A stretch of DNA of 48,782 nucleotides from Micromonospora tarensis (GCF_016803395.1 NZ_JAEVHL010000022.1:1-48782), one strand, 5' to 3'; numbered from the stretch's first letter, positions 17,877-27,241 are shown. Notes: generated from the letters alone by a model not told the origin. Numbers and translations are program-made.

Positions 17877-18329
17877 GTGACGTGCGATGTGTGTGGTCAC
17901 CAGATGCGGCAGCAGCCGGTGCCGGAACCGCTGACGGAATGGGCCGCACCGGTCCGGGAGCGGTGGTTCTGCTCGTGGTGCTACGCATGGACCGAGTTCG
18001 GGCACGACCCGCGCGAGATCGCACGACCGCAGTACGAGCCGATGAAGAATCGCTGGGAGCGGGCACAGTCACCGCAGTTGCCCGAGGACGTGGGTCATGC
18101 CTACGACGTGGCGTACGCCCACGAGGGTGCCGGGGCGACCCTGTGCGGCATACAGCACGACAGCGTGTCCGCCTCGGCGTACCCGTGGGTGCCGGACTGG
18201 CCCAATGCCTGTCCGGGCTGCAAGGAAACCGCAAGGGTGATCGACCAGCGCTGGCCGGTCGAGATGCGCGGCGCCGGGAAGCGCATCCATCCCAGGCCGC
18301 CCGCCGACTCCCGCTGGCCCCCCTTCTAG
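17877..18329 (+). CDS. Small cysteine-rich protein with CxxC pairs, unknown function
   Basis: The 150-aa soluble protein has three Cys-x-x-Cys pairs: CDVC near residue 3, CSWC near residue 37 and CPGC near residue 122. The first two pairs could form one zinc ribbon. The rest includes HAYDVAYAHEGAGATLCGIQ and YPWVPDWPNACPGCKE. No catalytic motif is recognised. The GTG at 17877 has GAAGGA seven bases upstream and begins MTCDVCGHQ, which keeps the first CxxC at the N-terminus; the frame stays open further upstream but without a better start. The stop overlaps the convergent araC-type stop (both use the shared CTAG). Confidence 0.65.
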   Translation: MTCDVCGHQMRQQPVPEPLTEWAAPVRERWFCSWCYAWTEFGHDPREIARPQYEPMKNRWERAQSPQLPEDVGHAYDVAYAHEGAGATLCGIQHDSVSASAYPWVPDWPNACPGCKETARVIDQRWPVEMRGAGKRIHPRPPADSRWPPF

Positions 18330-19348
18330 GCCTTTCGTTGATCCGGGGCGGGCCAGCGCGGTGCGGACCGAGCGCTGAGGTCGTCGCGGAACGCGCGGGG
18401 AGACATCCCGTACGCGGCCGTGAAGACCCTGCTGAAGTGCGCCTGGGTGGGGAATCCCCAGCGGACGGCGATGCTGTGGATGGGCCGCGCTCGTTGCAGG
18501 GGATCGCGTAGGTCGCGGGCACACCGGTCGAGGCGCCTCATCCGGATGATCTCAGCGACTGTCTGGTCCTCGGCCTCGAAGGCTCGATGCAGGGTGCGCA
18601 GCGAGACGTGGTGCGCGGCGGCGATCGTGCCCGGTGACAGGTCCGGGTCGCCGAGGTGCTCGTCGATGAACGCCTGGACCCGCATCCGCAGGCTGTGCCC
18701 GCGCACCTCATGGGGTAGTGCGTCGGTGAGGTCCAGACGCTGGGCCACCGTCGCGGAGAGCAGGTCTCGCACGACGGTGCCCAGGAGCGGAGCGTCGCTG
18801 TCCTGATACTGCTCCGGGTGGCTCATGACCTGGTTCACGAACTGGCTGAGCAGCATGCCCATCCCCTCGGTGGCGGGGATGTTCGTACCGAGAAGCTGTG
18901 CGATCTTGTTGGACTGCACCGGTATGAGCTGGTGCGGAACGAGGATCGTCAGGGTGGTCAACAGACTCTCCTGCGGCGATCGCCCCCGATGCGACGACTG
19001 ATGCGGGCGCGACGTGTCGACGACTGCGAAATGCCCCGGCGAGAAGGGGTTCGTGCGCCGCTCCTGTTCCACCCCACCGCGCCCGGACAGCGGCAGCGCG
19101 AACTGGTACATCTCCGGGTCGCTGCGACGGATGAACGTGCCGGTCCGCCGCATGTCCAACGACGGGTACCGCCAGGACGACAGCACTACCTCACCCAGGT
19201 TGATGACCTCGGCCCGGGCCCGGAAGTCTGCCGCGTGGGCACTGTGAATCCGCATCGGCACGGACTCGCGGGCCACCAGGTCGTGCCAGAATCCGAACCG
19301 CTCACCCTCGGGCACCACTGTGGTGTCCGCCAAGCCTACGGTGAGCAC
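18326..19348 (-). CDS. AraC/XylS family transcriptional regulator
   Basis: The 340-aa protein has an N-terminal AraC-binding-like domain (GERFGFWHDLVARESVPMRI, then EMYQFALPLSGRG and FAVVDTSRPH) resembling the NphR/FeaR-type ligand-binding half. The C-terminal double helix-turn-helix starts near residue 215 (MRVQAFIDEHLGDPDLSPGT, AAAHHVSLRTLHRAFEAE; then IAVRWGFPTQAHFSRVFTAA, YGMSPRAFRDD). The GTG at 19348 has GGGAG three bases upstream. The cognate inducer and target genes are not evident; the neighbouring genes are not in one obvious pathway. Confidence 0.9.
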   Translation of the reverse strand: MLTVGLADTTVVPEGERFGFWHDLVARESVPMRIHSAHAADFRARAEVINLGEVVLSSWRYPSLDMRRTGTFIRRSDPEMYQFALPLSGRGGVEQERRTNPFSPGHFAVVDTSRPHQSSHRGRSPQESLLTTLTILVPHQLIPVQSNKIAQLLGTNIPATEGMGMLLSQFVNQVMSHPEQYQDSDAPLLGTVVRDLLSATVAQRLDLTDALPHEVRGHSLRMRVQAFIDEHLGDPDLSPGTIAAAHHVSLRTLHRAFEAEDQTVAEIIRMRRLDRCARDLRDPLQRARPIHSIAVRWGFPTQAHFSRVFTAAYGMSPRAFRDDLSARSAPRWPAPDQRKA

Positions 19349-19836
19349 TGTCTCCCTCGATCCCTATCGACGTTGTTGACGCGGCCGAGGCGGCTCTGCC
19401 ACCCGAGCTTACAAGATCACTTAGCGGTCGGTCTCGGCATGGTGCCGTCTACCTGGGGTTGTAGGGGCCGGTGACGGCCGATCGTCACGCGCGCCAGGCG
19501 CATCGGCGCCGGACCGGGACGCCGAAGGGACCGCCTGCCGCCAGCGAGCCGCGGTGGCTGCGACCGTCCATGGCCGTGCCGCCCCGACACCGCACACGGC
19601 CGGCGGTGATCAACTCGGTTTCCGTGAAGTCGGGCTTTCCGCCCCGCTTCGAGACCGCGTTATCAAGGAAGTCGAGTCGATCACGGTCCCGGCCCGGACT
19701 GCGAGGCTGATCCCCCGCGCCCAGAGACCATCGGCCATGCCTTCGACGGCGGCGTGACCGGCCGCGTCGCCGCGAGCAGTCGGACCATTGGCCGCACGCG
19801 CTGAATGTGGGCCCCGCTGCGGATTACCCGCCTCGT
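19349..19836. other. Intergenic region without a supported gene
   Basis: About 490 bp between the araC-type gene and the TIR-STAND gene. Short ORFs on the plus strand (19471-19710, 19554-19757) are rich in Arg/Pro/Ser and show no domain or convincing ribosome-binding site. The promoter of the araC-type gene must lie in the first part. I see no transposase remnant that I can name. Confidence 0.5.
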
Positions 19837-19871
19837 CTGACCACCGCAGTCGGTCTGACTGTGTCGGTCAG
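19837..19871 (-). terminator. Hairpin overlapping the stop of the TIR-STAND gene
   Basis: On the minus strand CTGACC pairs with GGTCAG (outer arms 19866-19871 and 19837-19842), and CAGTC pairs with GACTG inside. It overlaps the TGA at 19868-19870 and is a plausible terminator. No U-tract is present. Confidence 0.5.
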
Positions 19872-22335
19872 CGCTTCTTACGCCTGCCATTTGATGGGCC
19901 CGACCGGCCGCCCATCCGACGTTTGATTTCGTTGAGCAACTTCTGTGTTTCCTGGGTCCGGCGATCGCCCAGCCCGAACAGGCGTCGCTCTGCTTCGAGC
20001 TTGGCCGTGGCCTGTGCTCGGGCCGCCAGCAAAGCACCTCGCACTAGCAGTGCGTGCGCGAGATTCCCGCGACCCTTCAACGTGTCAGGGTGATTCGGAC
20101 CGAGAATACGTAGCTGGTCGGTGAGGAGTTCTTCGAAGGCGGTGATGGCGGTGTGGTGGTCGCCGGCCTCGCCTTTCCAGCTGGCGAGGTTGGCGCGGGT
20201 GGTCAGGGTGTCGGGGTGGTCGGGGCCGAGGATGCGCAGCCGGTCGGTGAGGAGTTCCTCGTAGGCGGTGATGGCGGTCTGGTGATCACCGGTCTCGCCT
20301 TTCCAGCTGGCAATCTGGCCGCGGGTGATCAATGTGTCCCGGTGCTCGCCGCCCAGCACCTTGATACGGCGAGCAAGAACATCCTTGGCTCTGTCGATAC
20401 CCTCGGCCAGTCTCCCCAGGCTGGCTATGACGATGCTGTAGTCACTGGCGGAGCGCAACGTGGCCGGGTCGTCGGGGCCAAGGGTGCGTTGCCGGCGAGT
20501 CAGGGTGTCCTCGGTCAGGTCGAGGGCTTCCCGGTCGCGCCCCTGGTTGTGATAGGCGTGCGCGAGCTCGGAGGCCGCGGTGAGGGTGTGCGGATCGTCG
20601 GGCCCCAGCTTCTGTCGCCACTGGTCAAAGAGGTGGCGGGCGAGGCGGAAGCCGGCGTCGGTGTTTCCGCTGTAGAGCAGGTAGAGCATCGCGTCGCAGG
20701 CCGCGTCGCGGAGCTGTCGGTCGTCGGTCTCGCCCAGCTCCAGCGCCAGCAGGTGTGGCAGGAGGGTGGACCACGCTGGCCACGTCGACGCCGAGGCTGG
20801 CTCGCCGGGATGGCTGGCGGCCACCAGGCCACCCGCCTGGCGGCGCAGCTCGTCGCGGCTGGAGGCAGCAAGCTGACTGAGGACGAGCGTCTGCACCAGG
20901 CGGTGGACCTGGATGCCGCGCTGCGACAGGCGCACCAGGTCACCGAGCCGTGTCGCGGTCTGGTACAGCCGCATCGGACTGGCCACCACCGGTCGCAGTG
21001 AATCCGCGACGGCGTCGGGGGCCGCGCCGAGCAGCGTCATCGGAACGGGTTCGGGCGCGAGGACGCAGCAGAGGCGGAGCAGGTCCAGGGCTTCGCCGTG
21101 ATCGGCGAGTTCGTTGATCGAGACGCGCAGGGCGGCGGCGAGGGACAGTGGATAGGACTGCGGTAGGCCCTCGTTGAGCACCTCGTCGGCGTCGGTGTCC
21201 AGCATCTCCAGGTACAGCTCGGTCGGCATCGTGGACAGCACGGTGGCCGCCTGCACCAGGGCCAACGGCAGGTCGCCCAGCTTGTCCGCGACCAGGTCGC
21301 GTCCTCGGCCGACAGCTCCGGCACCCGGTTGCGTAGCAGCGTGACCGACTCCCGCCGGGTCAGCAGCTCAAGGTGCACCCTCGCGAACTCGGACCAGTCG
21401 CGGGACCGTGATGTGATCAGGACGTGGCCGACGCCAGCGGGCGCCCAGGGTTGGACGGCCTCGGCGGTCTCCGCGTTGTCGAACACCAGCAGCCATCGTT
21501 TCGGCTGCTGTAGGTGCCGCCGCAGCGCGGGCAGCGCCCCCGCCTCGTCATGCTCGACGACCAGCCCCAGCTCGGCGGCGAGCGCGATGAGCTGGGCCGG
21601 CACCAGTTGTGGGTCCTCGGCGTTGATCCACGCCACCAGGTCGTACTGGGCCGCGAATCGGTGCACGTACTCCACCGCGACCTGGGTCTTGCCGACTCCG
21701 CCGAGCGGAACCCCGGACTGGACCACCACCGGTCGTCCCGGCCGGAGTTCGCGACGGACGGCGTCGATGTCACGGTCCCGCCCGACGAAGTCCGCGTTGC
21801 GGCGCGGGACCTGCCAGAGCGTGGGCTGATGTCCTCCCGGCAGCCGGGGAGCGTCGGCCGCCGATCGTGGCCGGGGGATCTGCGCACCGGGAAAATCGGG
21901 TTCGGTCGCCGGCCGGGGCACCCCGCGCACCGCGTTGATCAGCACTCGGTGCGCGTCCTCGGCCGACAGGTCGGCCAGGCTGGGCGCGATCAGCGGGCGG
22001 AGCACCGCGGGCAGCGTGACGTCCCCGAGGCGCAGCGGCACCAGCCGGCCCTGCCGGTCCCGCCCGGACATGACCGCCGTCCACTCGTCAGTGGTGAACC
22101 GCTGGTGTTCGAAGTACGCCTCGGAGAAGAGCGCCACCATCCGGTCGGCCCGCTCCAACGCCTGGTTGATGCGGACCACCGAGTTGTCGCCGGCGGCCCA
22201 GTCCCACAGGTCCAGCTCCACCACGTACCCGGCCTGTTCCAGCTGCCAGGCCACCCACTCGGCCCACGGCCGGTCCGGGCCAGCGTAGGAAATGAACAGC
22301 TTCTCCCCGGTGGTGGCGCTGGCGTCTGTTGTCAC
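19868..22335 (-). CDS. TIR / NB-ARC / TPR protein (STAND NTPase; apparent single-base frameshift)
   Basis: The N-terminal TIR domain (residues 12-140) opens EKLFISYAGPDRPWAEWVAW and has Glu84 in TDEWTAVM, where TIR NADases carry their catalytic Glu. A linker with PTLWQVPRRNADFVGRDRDI leads to an NB-ARC ATPase (P-loop GGVGKT at 212-217; LLVFDNAE as Walker B; GHVLITSRSRDW). After a winged-helix region come at least five 42-residue kinesin-light-chain-type TPRs. The frame breaks near 21299-21301; one G (GCG to GCGG) gives AEDADLVADKLGDLPLALVQ and 822 aa. The same architecture is found among actinobacterial FxSxx-system TPR proteins and candidate antiphage STAND sensors. No radical SAM maturase is seen nearby, so its role is open. 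The start is the GTG at 22335. Confidence 0.8.
20109..20360. repeat. 126-bp tandem duplication encoding TPR units
   Basis: Two successive copies of a 126-bp unit (offset measured from the shared GGTCGGTGAGGAGTT, near 20117 and 20243) are highly similar at DNA level. They encode two 42-residue TPRs of the STAND protein (each with LASWKGE or IASWKGE and HPDTL). The older TPRs further upstream in the gene are much more divergent. Confidence 0.75.
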
Positions 22336-22387
22336 GCCAACAGACCTACCACAACACGATCAGCGAACCCATCGCCCAGCTGTCGCG

Positions 22388-22507
22388 CTACCGACACCAG
22401 GTGGCGTGCCGCTCCTGTCGCAGGCTTGACCGATGCCGAGGTCGAAGCGCCGGAACCGCCTCGCCGGATGCCGCCACCGGCAACACCGCATCGTCCGGAA
22501 CGGCCAT
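22388..22507 (-). CDS. Candidate 39-aa peptide upstream of the TIR-STAND gene
   Basis: The ATG at 22507 has GGGAG five bases upstream, a strong ribosome-binding site for this genome. The peptide starts MAVPDDAVLPVAASGEAVPA, continues basic, and ends HATWCR. It stops 52 bp before the TIR-STAND start on the same strand. A small hairpin (CGGGTT/AACCCG, 22519-22533) precedes the ribosome-binding site. It does not end in FxSxx. It could be a regulatory upstream ORF, a small partner peptide, or chance. No homology is known to me. Confidence 0.35.
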   Translation of the reverse strand: MAVPDDAVLPVAASGEAVPALRPRHRSSLRQERHATWCR

Positions 22508-22827
22508 CTCTTCTCCCACGGGTTGATAACCCGCCGGTAATGTAGGCATCGAATCGACCGACGGGGTGTGCCGTGCTCCGGCCGGCGCGGGCCGGCGGCC
22601 GCGCGTACCGGGTCTTCGCGGAATTCGAATTCATTCGATCTGCATAGCACGTTACCGATATACGCGTTGGTAACGTTGCGCTCGGCGACCGCGTTCGGGT
22701 CAATAGGGGAGTTGTTCCGAAATGGTCGATCAGTTGTTTGTCGATCTTGCCTGTGACATATCCAACTGTCGTTTCGCCATCGGCCGCGAGAATTGGGCAG
22801 GTAAACATCGCCGGGTACGTTCCTGTC
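22508..22827. promoter_or_regulatory. AT-rich divergent promoter region between the STAND and lectin-kinase genes
   Basis: About 320 bp, clearly more AT-rich than the surroundings (for example GAATTCGAATTC at 22621-22632). It should hold promoters for both divergent units. On the minus strand TACATT, about 25 bases before the small ORF's ribosome-binding site, is a plausible -10 box. CGTTACC (22650-22656) and GGTAACG (22669-22675) form 7-bp inverted arms that could be an operator. No larger gene is supported here. Confidence 0.4.
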
Positions 22828-24969
22828 GTGCCAGACGCCTCTCGACAGTTGATTGCCGATCGCTATCGGCTGGTTCGTCCACTCGGCCAGGGCGGGATGG
22901 GCCGGGTATGGCAGGCCCGGGACGAGATGCTCCACCGCGACGTGGCCATCAAGGAGTTGGTCGCGCCGCCCGGCCTCCGGGACGACGAACGCCGGGAGAT
23001 GCGTGAGCGGTCCATGCGCGAGGCGCGGGCGGTGGCCCGCCTCGGGCACGCCAACGTGGTACGCGTCTTCGACGTGCTGCACTCGGGCGACGACCCCTGG
23101 ATCGTGATGGAACTCGTGCCGTCCCGGTCCCTGCAGCAGGTGCTCGACGCCGAGGGGCCGATGTCGGCGGACCGCGCCGCACGGATCGGGTTGGGTGTGC
23201 TCGGGGCGCTGCGCGCCGCCCACCAGTCCGGCGTGCTGCATCGGGACGTCAAGCCGGCGAACGTGCTGCTGGGCGACGACGGCCGGGTGGTGCTCACCGA
23301 CTTCGGGCTGGCCACCCTCCCCGGCGACCCTCGGATGACCCAGACCGGGATGGTGCTCGGCTCGCCGGCGTTTCTCGCCCCCGAGCGGGCCACCGATGGC
23401 GACGTCGGGCCGGCCGCCGACCTCTGGTCGCTCGGCGCCACCCTCTACGCGGCGGTCGAGGGACGAACCCCGTACCAGCGCTCGTCCCCGATCGCGACGT
23501 TGGCGGCGCTCGCCACCGAGCCACCACCGCCGGCCCGGCGGGCCGGTCGGCTGACCCCGCTCCTCGAAGGGCTGCTGCGCCGGGAGCCGGATCAGCGGAT
23601 CAGCGCGGACGAGGCCGACCGGCTGCTGCGCCAGGCCGCTACCGGCGACCAGCCGGTCACCCGGGCCAGCGCCACCGGCGACCAGCCGGTCGGCGGTGCC
23701 GGCACCTCCGGCGACGGATCCTGGCCGACGATAGTGCCCGAGTTCGTCACCGCCGAGTCTGCTCCGCCCGGGTCGCCCGCCGCCCCCGACGTCCCGGTGT
23801 CCAGGTCGGGCCGTCGGCGTCGGGCTCGACTGATCGGGTCGCTCAGCGCCGCGGCTCTGCTCATCGTCCTGCTGGTCACCGCCTCCCTGCTGACCGGCGT
23901 GCTGCGCGGCGGCCCGGACGCCGACCGGGTGGCGACGCCCGCCGGGCCGGCGTCGCCGATCGCCGAGACGCCGGTGTCCAGGGTGCTGCCCCCGGCGCCC
24001 GCCGGCTGGCGCTACTACCGCGACGATCCCCGCTTCCTGGTGCCCGTCCCCGACGGTTGGCGGGTGCGCCGCGACGGCGAGCGGGCCGAGTTCCGGGAGC
24101 CGGACGGCAGCCGCGTGCTGATCGTCGACGAACTCCGGGCCGTCCCCGCGGACCTGGTCGCCGAGCTGCGGGACCGCGAGGCAACGGAACGCCCGCGCCA
24201 CGCCGACTTCCACCGGGTGCGGCTCGCGGCGCTGCGCTACCAGCTGCGCGCCGCCGAGTGGGAGTGGACGCAGACCGACCCGGACGGCACCCCGACGCGC
24301 ACGGTGAGCCGCGTGTTCGTCGGCCACAACGGGCACGCGTACTCGATTGACTGGACCACGTCGGCCGCCGAATGGTCGGCGAGCGCCGGCGTCTTCGCGC
24401 TGATCGCCGACGGTTTCCAGGGCCTGCCGGTCGCGGGCGGCCCGCCGTCGCGAACCGCCGGCCCGCCGCCGTCCGTCGGCGCGGGTCCGCCGACGCCAGG
24501 GACCGGCAGCGGTACGACGGCGGGGCCGGGGAATCCGGCGGAGCAACCATCGCCGCCGCCCTCGCCGACGCAGGGCAGCGCGCCCGCCGGCAAACAGATC
24601 ATCAGCTTCGCCAGTGACCGGTGCGTCGACATCCCGGACGGCAACGCCACGGCTGGGGTGCGACTCCAGATCTGGGACTGCCGTCGCACGGCGAAGCAGC
24701 TCTGGACCTTCCCCGCCGACGGCACGGTGCGTTCGATGGGCAAGTGCCTGGACGTCGCCGGCCACTCCACCGCGGACGGGGCAGCCGTCCTGCTCGCCGA
24801 CTGCTCCGGCGCCGGGTCGCAGAGGTTCACCCTCAACAAGGCCTACGACCTGGTCAACACCAAGGCGGACAGGTGCGTCGACGTGCTCGACGCCAACCCG
24901 GACAACGGCGCCCGGTTGCAGATCTGGCAGTGCAACGGCAACGCCAACCAGAAGTGGCGGGCCAGCTGA
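22828..24969 (+). CDS. Receptor-type Ser/Thr protein kinase with extracellular ricin-B lectin domain
   Basis: The 713-aa protein has a cytoplasmic PknB-type kinase domain: glycine loop LGQGGMGRVWQA (19-30), VAIKEL with Lys42, HRDVKPAN with Asp140, DFGLA with Asp158, and LGSPAFLAPERA. A Thr/Gly/Pro-rich juxtamembrane region is followed by one membrane helix at about 334-356 (LIGSLSAAALLIVLLVTASL). The extracellular part has an alpha/beta domain, a Pro-rich linker and a ricin-type beta-trefoil (about 589-713) with repeated RCVDI and LQIWDC/LQIWQC QxW-type motifs. The lectin could bind sugar polymers, for instance cell-wall glycan; this is inferred. The start is the GTG at 22828 (MPDASRQL). The ribosome-binding site is weak. 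Confidence 0.9.
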   Translation: MPDASRQLIADRYRLVRPLGQGGMGRVWQARDEMLHRDVAIKELVAPPGLRDDERREMRERSMREARAVARLGHANVVRVFDVLHSGDDPWIVMELVPSRSLQQVLDAEGPMSADRAARIGLGVLGALRAAHQSGVLHRDVKPANVLLGDDGRVVLTDFGLATLPGDPRMTQTGMVLGSPAFLAPERATDGDVGPAADLWSLGATLYAAVEGRTPYQRSSPIATLAALATEPPPPARRAGRLTPLLEGLLRREPDQRISADEADRLLRQAATGDQPVTRASATGDQPVGGAGTSGDGSWPTIVPEFVTAESAPPGSPAAPDVPVSRSGRRRRARLIGSLSAAALLIVLLVTASLLTGVLRGGPDADRVATPAGPASPIAETPVSRVLPPAPAGWRYYRDDPRFLVPVPDGWRVRRDGERAEFREPDGSRVLIVDELRAVPADLVAELRDREATERPRHADFHRVRLAALRYQLRAAEWEWTQTDPDGTPTRTVSRVFVGHNGHAYSIDWTTSAAEWSASAGVFALIADGFQGLPVAGGPPSRTAGPPPSVGAGPPTPGTGSGTTAGPGNPAEQPSPPPSPTQGSAPAGKQIISFASDRCVDIPDGNATAGVRLQIWDCRRTAKQLWTFPADGTVRSMGKCLDVAGHSTADGAAVLLADCSGAGSQRFTLNKAYDLVNTKADRCVDVLDANPDNGARLQIWQCNGNANQKWRAS

Positions 24970-25090
24970 GCGTCGGCCTGTTCGGGGGCGCTCGCCGGTG
25001 ATTCGTCGGCAAACCCGCCGGACGGGCGCGGGGCGCGGTGGAAAATGGGCAACCGGGGAGGGGCGCCGCGCGGATCGCGGGGGAGCAGGC

Positions 25091-27241
25091 GTGCGCGGAA
25101 CCAGCCTCCTGGGCCGGCTGCGCCGCCGTGACCCGGGGTACGCCATCCTGCGCCGCGCCGCACGGGTGACGCTCGTCGCGTCCGTCGTCTTCTACGGCGG
25201 CCGTTACGGCGTGGGCAGCTCCACGCTCGCCACGTACGGCCTGTTCGGCGCGATCGCCGCCGGGGCGTTCGCGCAGCTGCCCGGTCCGGCGCCGCAGCGG
25301 GCGCGGATCCTCGTCCTGTCGTTGCCGGTGGTCTGGGCGTTGATCACGGCGGGCGCGCTGTTGGCGTGGAGCACGTGGGCCGCTGCCGGCGGGATGCTGG
25401 TCATCGGGTTCGTGGTGGCGTTCGCCGGGGTGGGCAATCCGCGTCTGATGGGTTTGGCGAGCGCGTTCCAGCTCTTCTACATCCTGGCGTCCTTCCCGCC
25501 GTACCAGCCGGGCACCCTGCCCCAGCGGCTGGCCGGAGTCACCCTCGCCATCGTGCTGCTCGCCCTCGCCGAGGTGGCGCTCTGGCCCGACCCGGTGCCG
25601 GTCTCGTACCGGCAACGGCTGGCCGAGGCGGCGGCCGGCGTCGGCGCGCTCCTCGATGCCACCGCCGACGCGCTGACCAACCCGCGGACCGGTCCCGCTG
25701 GTCGGGAGCAGCGACGTCCGCGGGCGTACCACGTGGTCGCGGCACTCGATTTGACCCGCAACCCGCCGGTCGGGGCACCCATCGCGGCGGGCGCCAAGGA
25801 CCGGTCGTTGCGGATCTGCGCCGCCGCGCTACGGGAGGTGCTGGCCGAGGCGGACCGGTTGGCGGCGGATCCGCCACCGCAGCCGATTCCGGACCTGGCG
25901 GCGGCGCGGCTGCTGCGCTCCGGCGCCGAGACGACCCGCGCCGCCGGGCGCAGTCTGTCGGGCGGCACGCCACCGGTCGACCTCGGCGACCTGGACGCCG
26001 CGATCAGGTGGGCCGAGGCGTCCTACCGGGTCGTGGAGAGCGACCGCCGCGACCCGCCGGACGTACCCCGGTTGTGCCGGGACGCGACCGCGCTGGCCAT
26101 CGCCGACCAGGTGCGGGTCTTCGCCGTCGGTGCCCGGGTGGCGACCGGGGCGCGGCTCGGCGGTACGGACGCCGGCTCGAAGCTGTTCGAGTACGCCCGG
26201 CACAAACCGTGGACGCTGTACTGGCGGCAGTACCGCGCCCACCTGGCACCCCGCTCGGCCCACCTGCACGGCTCGTTGCGGTTGGCCGTGGCGCTCGCCA
26301 TCGCCCGGGTCGCCGCCGGGGCGTTGCAGCTGACCCACGGCTTCTGGGTGCTGCTGGCCACCCTCACCGTGCTGCGTTCCTCGGCCGCCGACACCCGGAC
26401 CGCGCTGCGGCCGGCCGTGCTGGGCACGATCGCCGGCGCGCTCGTCAGCGGCGCGGTGATGCTGGTGGTCAACCAACCGATCGTGTACGCCGTCGTCCTG
26501 CCGGTCACCCTGATGCTGGCCTTCGGCGTCGGTCGCCTGCTCGGCCCGGTGTGGCAGCAGGCGCTGTTCACGGTGCTGCTGACGGTCGTCTTCGCCCAGC
26601 TCGACCCCGGCGGGTGGCGGCTCGCCGAGGCCCGCCTCGTCGACGTGCTGCTCGGCGCGGTGATCGGGGTGCTCGCCGGGGTGGCGATGTGGCCGCGCGG
26701 CGCGGGCCACGACCTGCGGCACAACGCCATTGGCTATCTGGCGGCCAACGCCGACGCGGTCGAGCTGACCGTCCAGGCGGTGCTCGGCGATGCTCCACCG
26801 CCAGACCGCGCCCTCGATCGGGTCCGGCGTCGGACCGTCCTGATCGACTCGTCGTACTGCCAGTACCACTCGGAGCGGCACGATCCGCGCCGTCGGCAGG
26901 TCAACTGGGACGCCGTGCTCGGTGCCGGGCACCACGTCCTGCCGGGGGCCGAGTCGCTGCTGCGCCGCAACCCGCCCGGCTGTCTCGCGGACTGGCCCGA
27001 GGCGGCGGCGCTGCTGCGAGAATCCGCCGGGCAGCTGCGCTCGGCGTACCACGAACTGGCCGACGAGGTGGCACACGGCCGCGCCCCCGGCCCCATCCCG
27101 GTGTCGACCACCTGCGCCGAGGAGGTGGACCGGCTCCGCCCGCTGCTCGGCGCGGTCGACCCCCGGTCGGCCCGGCACCTGGTGGAGGTCAACCGGTGGC
27201 TCGCCGGCCTCGCCGACACCTTCACCCGAATCCACGACTGA
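25091..27241 (+). CDS. FUSC family membrane protein (aromatic acid exporter-like)
   Basis: The 716-aa protein has two hydrophobic clusters of about six segments each, separated and followed by cytoplasmic domains. The first runs from about residue 20 to 160 (VTLVASVVFYGGRYGVGSST onward). The second starts near 400 (LRLAVALAIARVAAGALQLT, HGFWVLLATLTVLRSSAADT) and matches the FUSC core found in fusaric-acid resistance proteins and AaeB-type exporters. Related proteins export aromatic carboxylic acids, but the substrate here is unknown. The GTG at 25091 has GGAG six bases upstream. It follows the lectin-kinase gene by 121 bp and may be expressed with it. Confidence 0.8.
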   Translation: MRGTSLLGRLRRRDPGYAILRRAARVTLVASVVFYGGRYGVGSSTLATYGLFGAIAAGAFAQLPGPAPQRARILVLSLPVVWALITAGALLAWSTWAAAGGMLVIGFVVAFAGVGNPRLMGLASAFQLFYILASFPPYQPGTLPQRLAGVTLAIVLLALAEVALWPDPVPVSYRQRLAEAAAGVGALLDATADALTNPRTGPAGREQRRPRAYHVVAALDLTRNPPVGAPIAAGAKDRSLRICAAALREVLAEADRLAADPPPQPIPDLAAARLLRSGAETTRAAGRSLSGGTPPVDLGDLDAAIRWAEASYRVVESDRRDPPDVPRLCRDATALAIADQVRVFAVGARVATGARLGGTDAGSKLFEYARHKPWTLYWRQYRAHLAPRSAHLHGSLRLAVALAIARVAAGALQLTHGFWVLLATLTVLRSSAADTRTALRPAVLGTIAGALVSGAVMLVVNQPIVYAVVLPVTLMLAFGVGRLLGPVWQQALFTVLLTVVFAQLDPGGWRLAEARLVDVLLGAVIGVLAGVAMWPRGAGHDLRHNAIGYLAANADAVELTVQAVLGDAPPPDRALDRVRRRTVLIDSSYCQYHSERHDPRRRQVNWDAVLGAGHHVLPGAESLLRRNPPGCLADWPEAAALLRESAGQLRSAYHELADEVAHGRAPGPIPVSTTCAEEVDRLRPLLGAVDPRSARHLVEVNRWLAGLADTFTRIHD

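Noticed and set aside
19471..19757. Plus-strand ORFs between the araC-type and STAND genes
   Set aside because: They have low-complexity composition, no recognisable domain and no ribosome-binding site; no link to a transposase could be shown.
22332..22808. 158-aa minus-strand ORF upstream of the STAND gene
   Set aside because: It runs through the AT-rich promoter region without protein-like pattern, and conflicts with the better-supported 39-aa ORF in another frame.
24614..25090. N-terminal extension of the FUSC ORF
   Set aside because: It overlaps the lectin domain of the kinase in another frame; the GTG at 25091 has a good ribosome-binding site.
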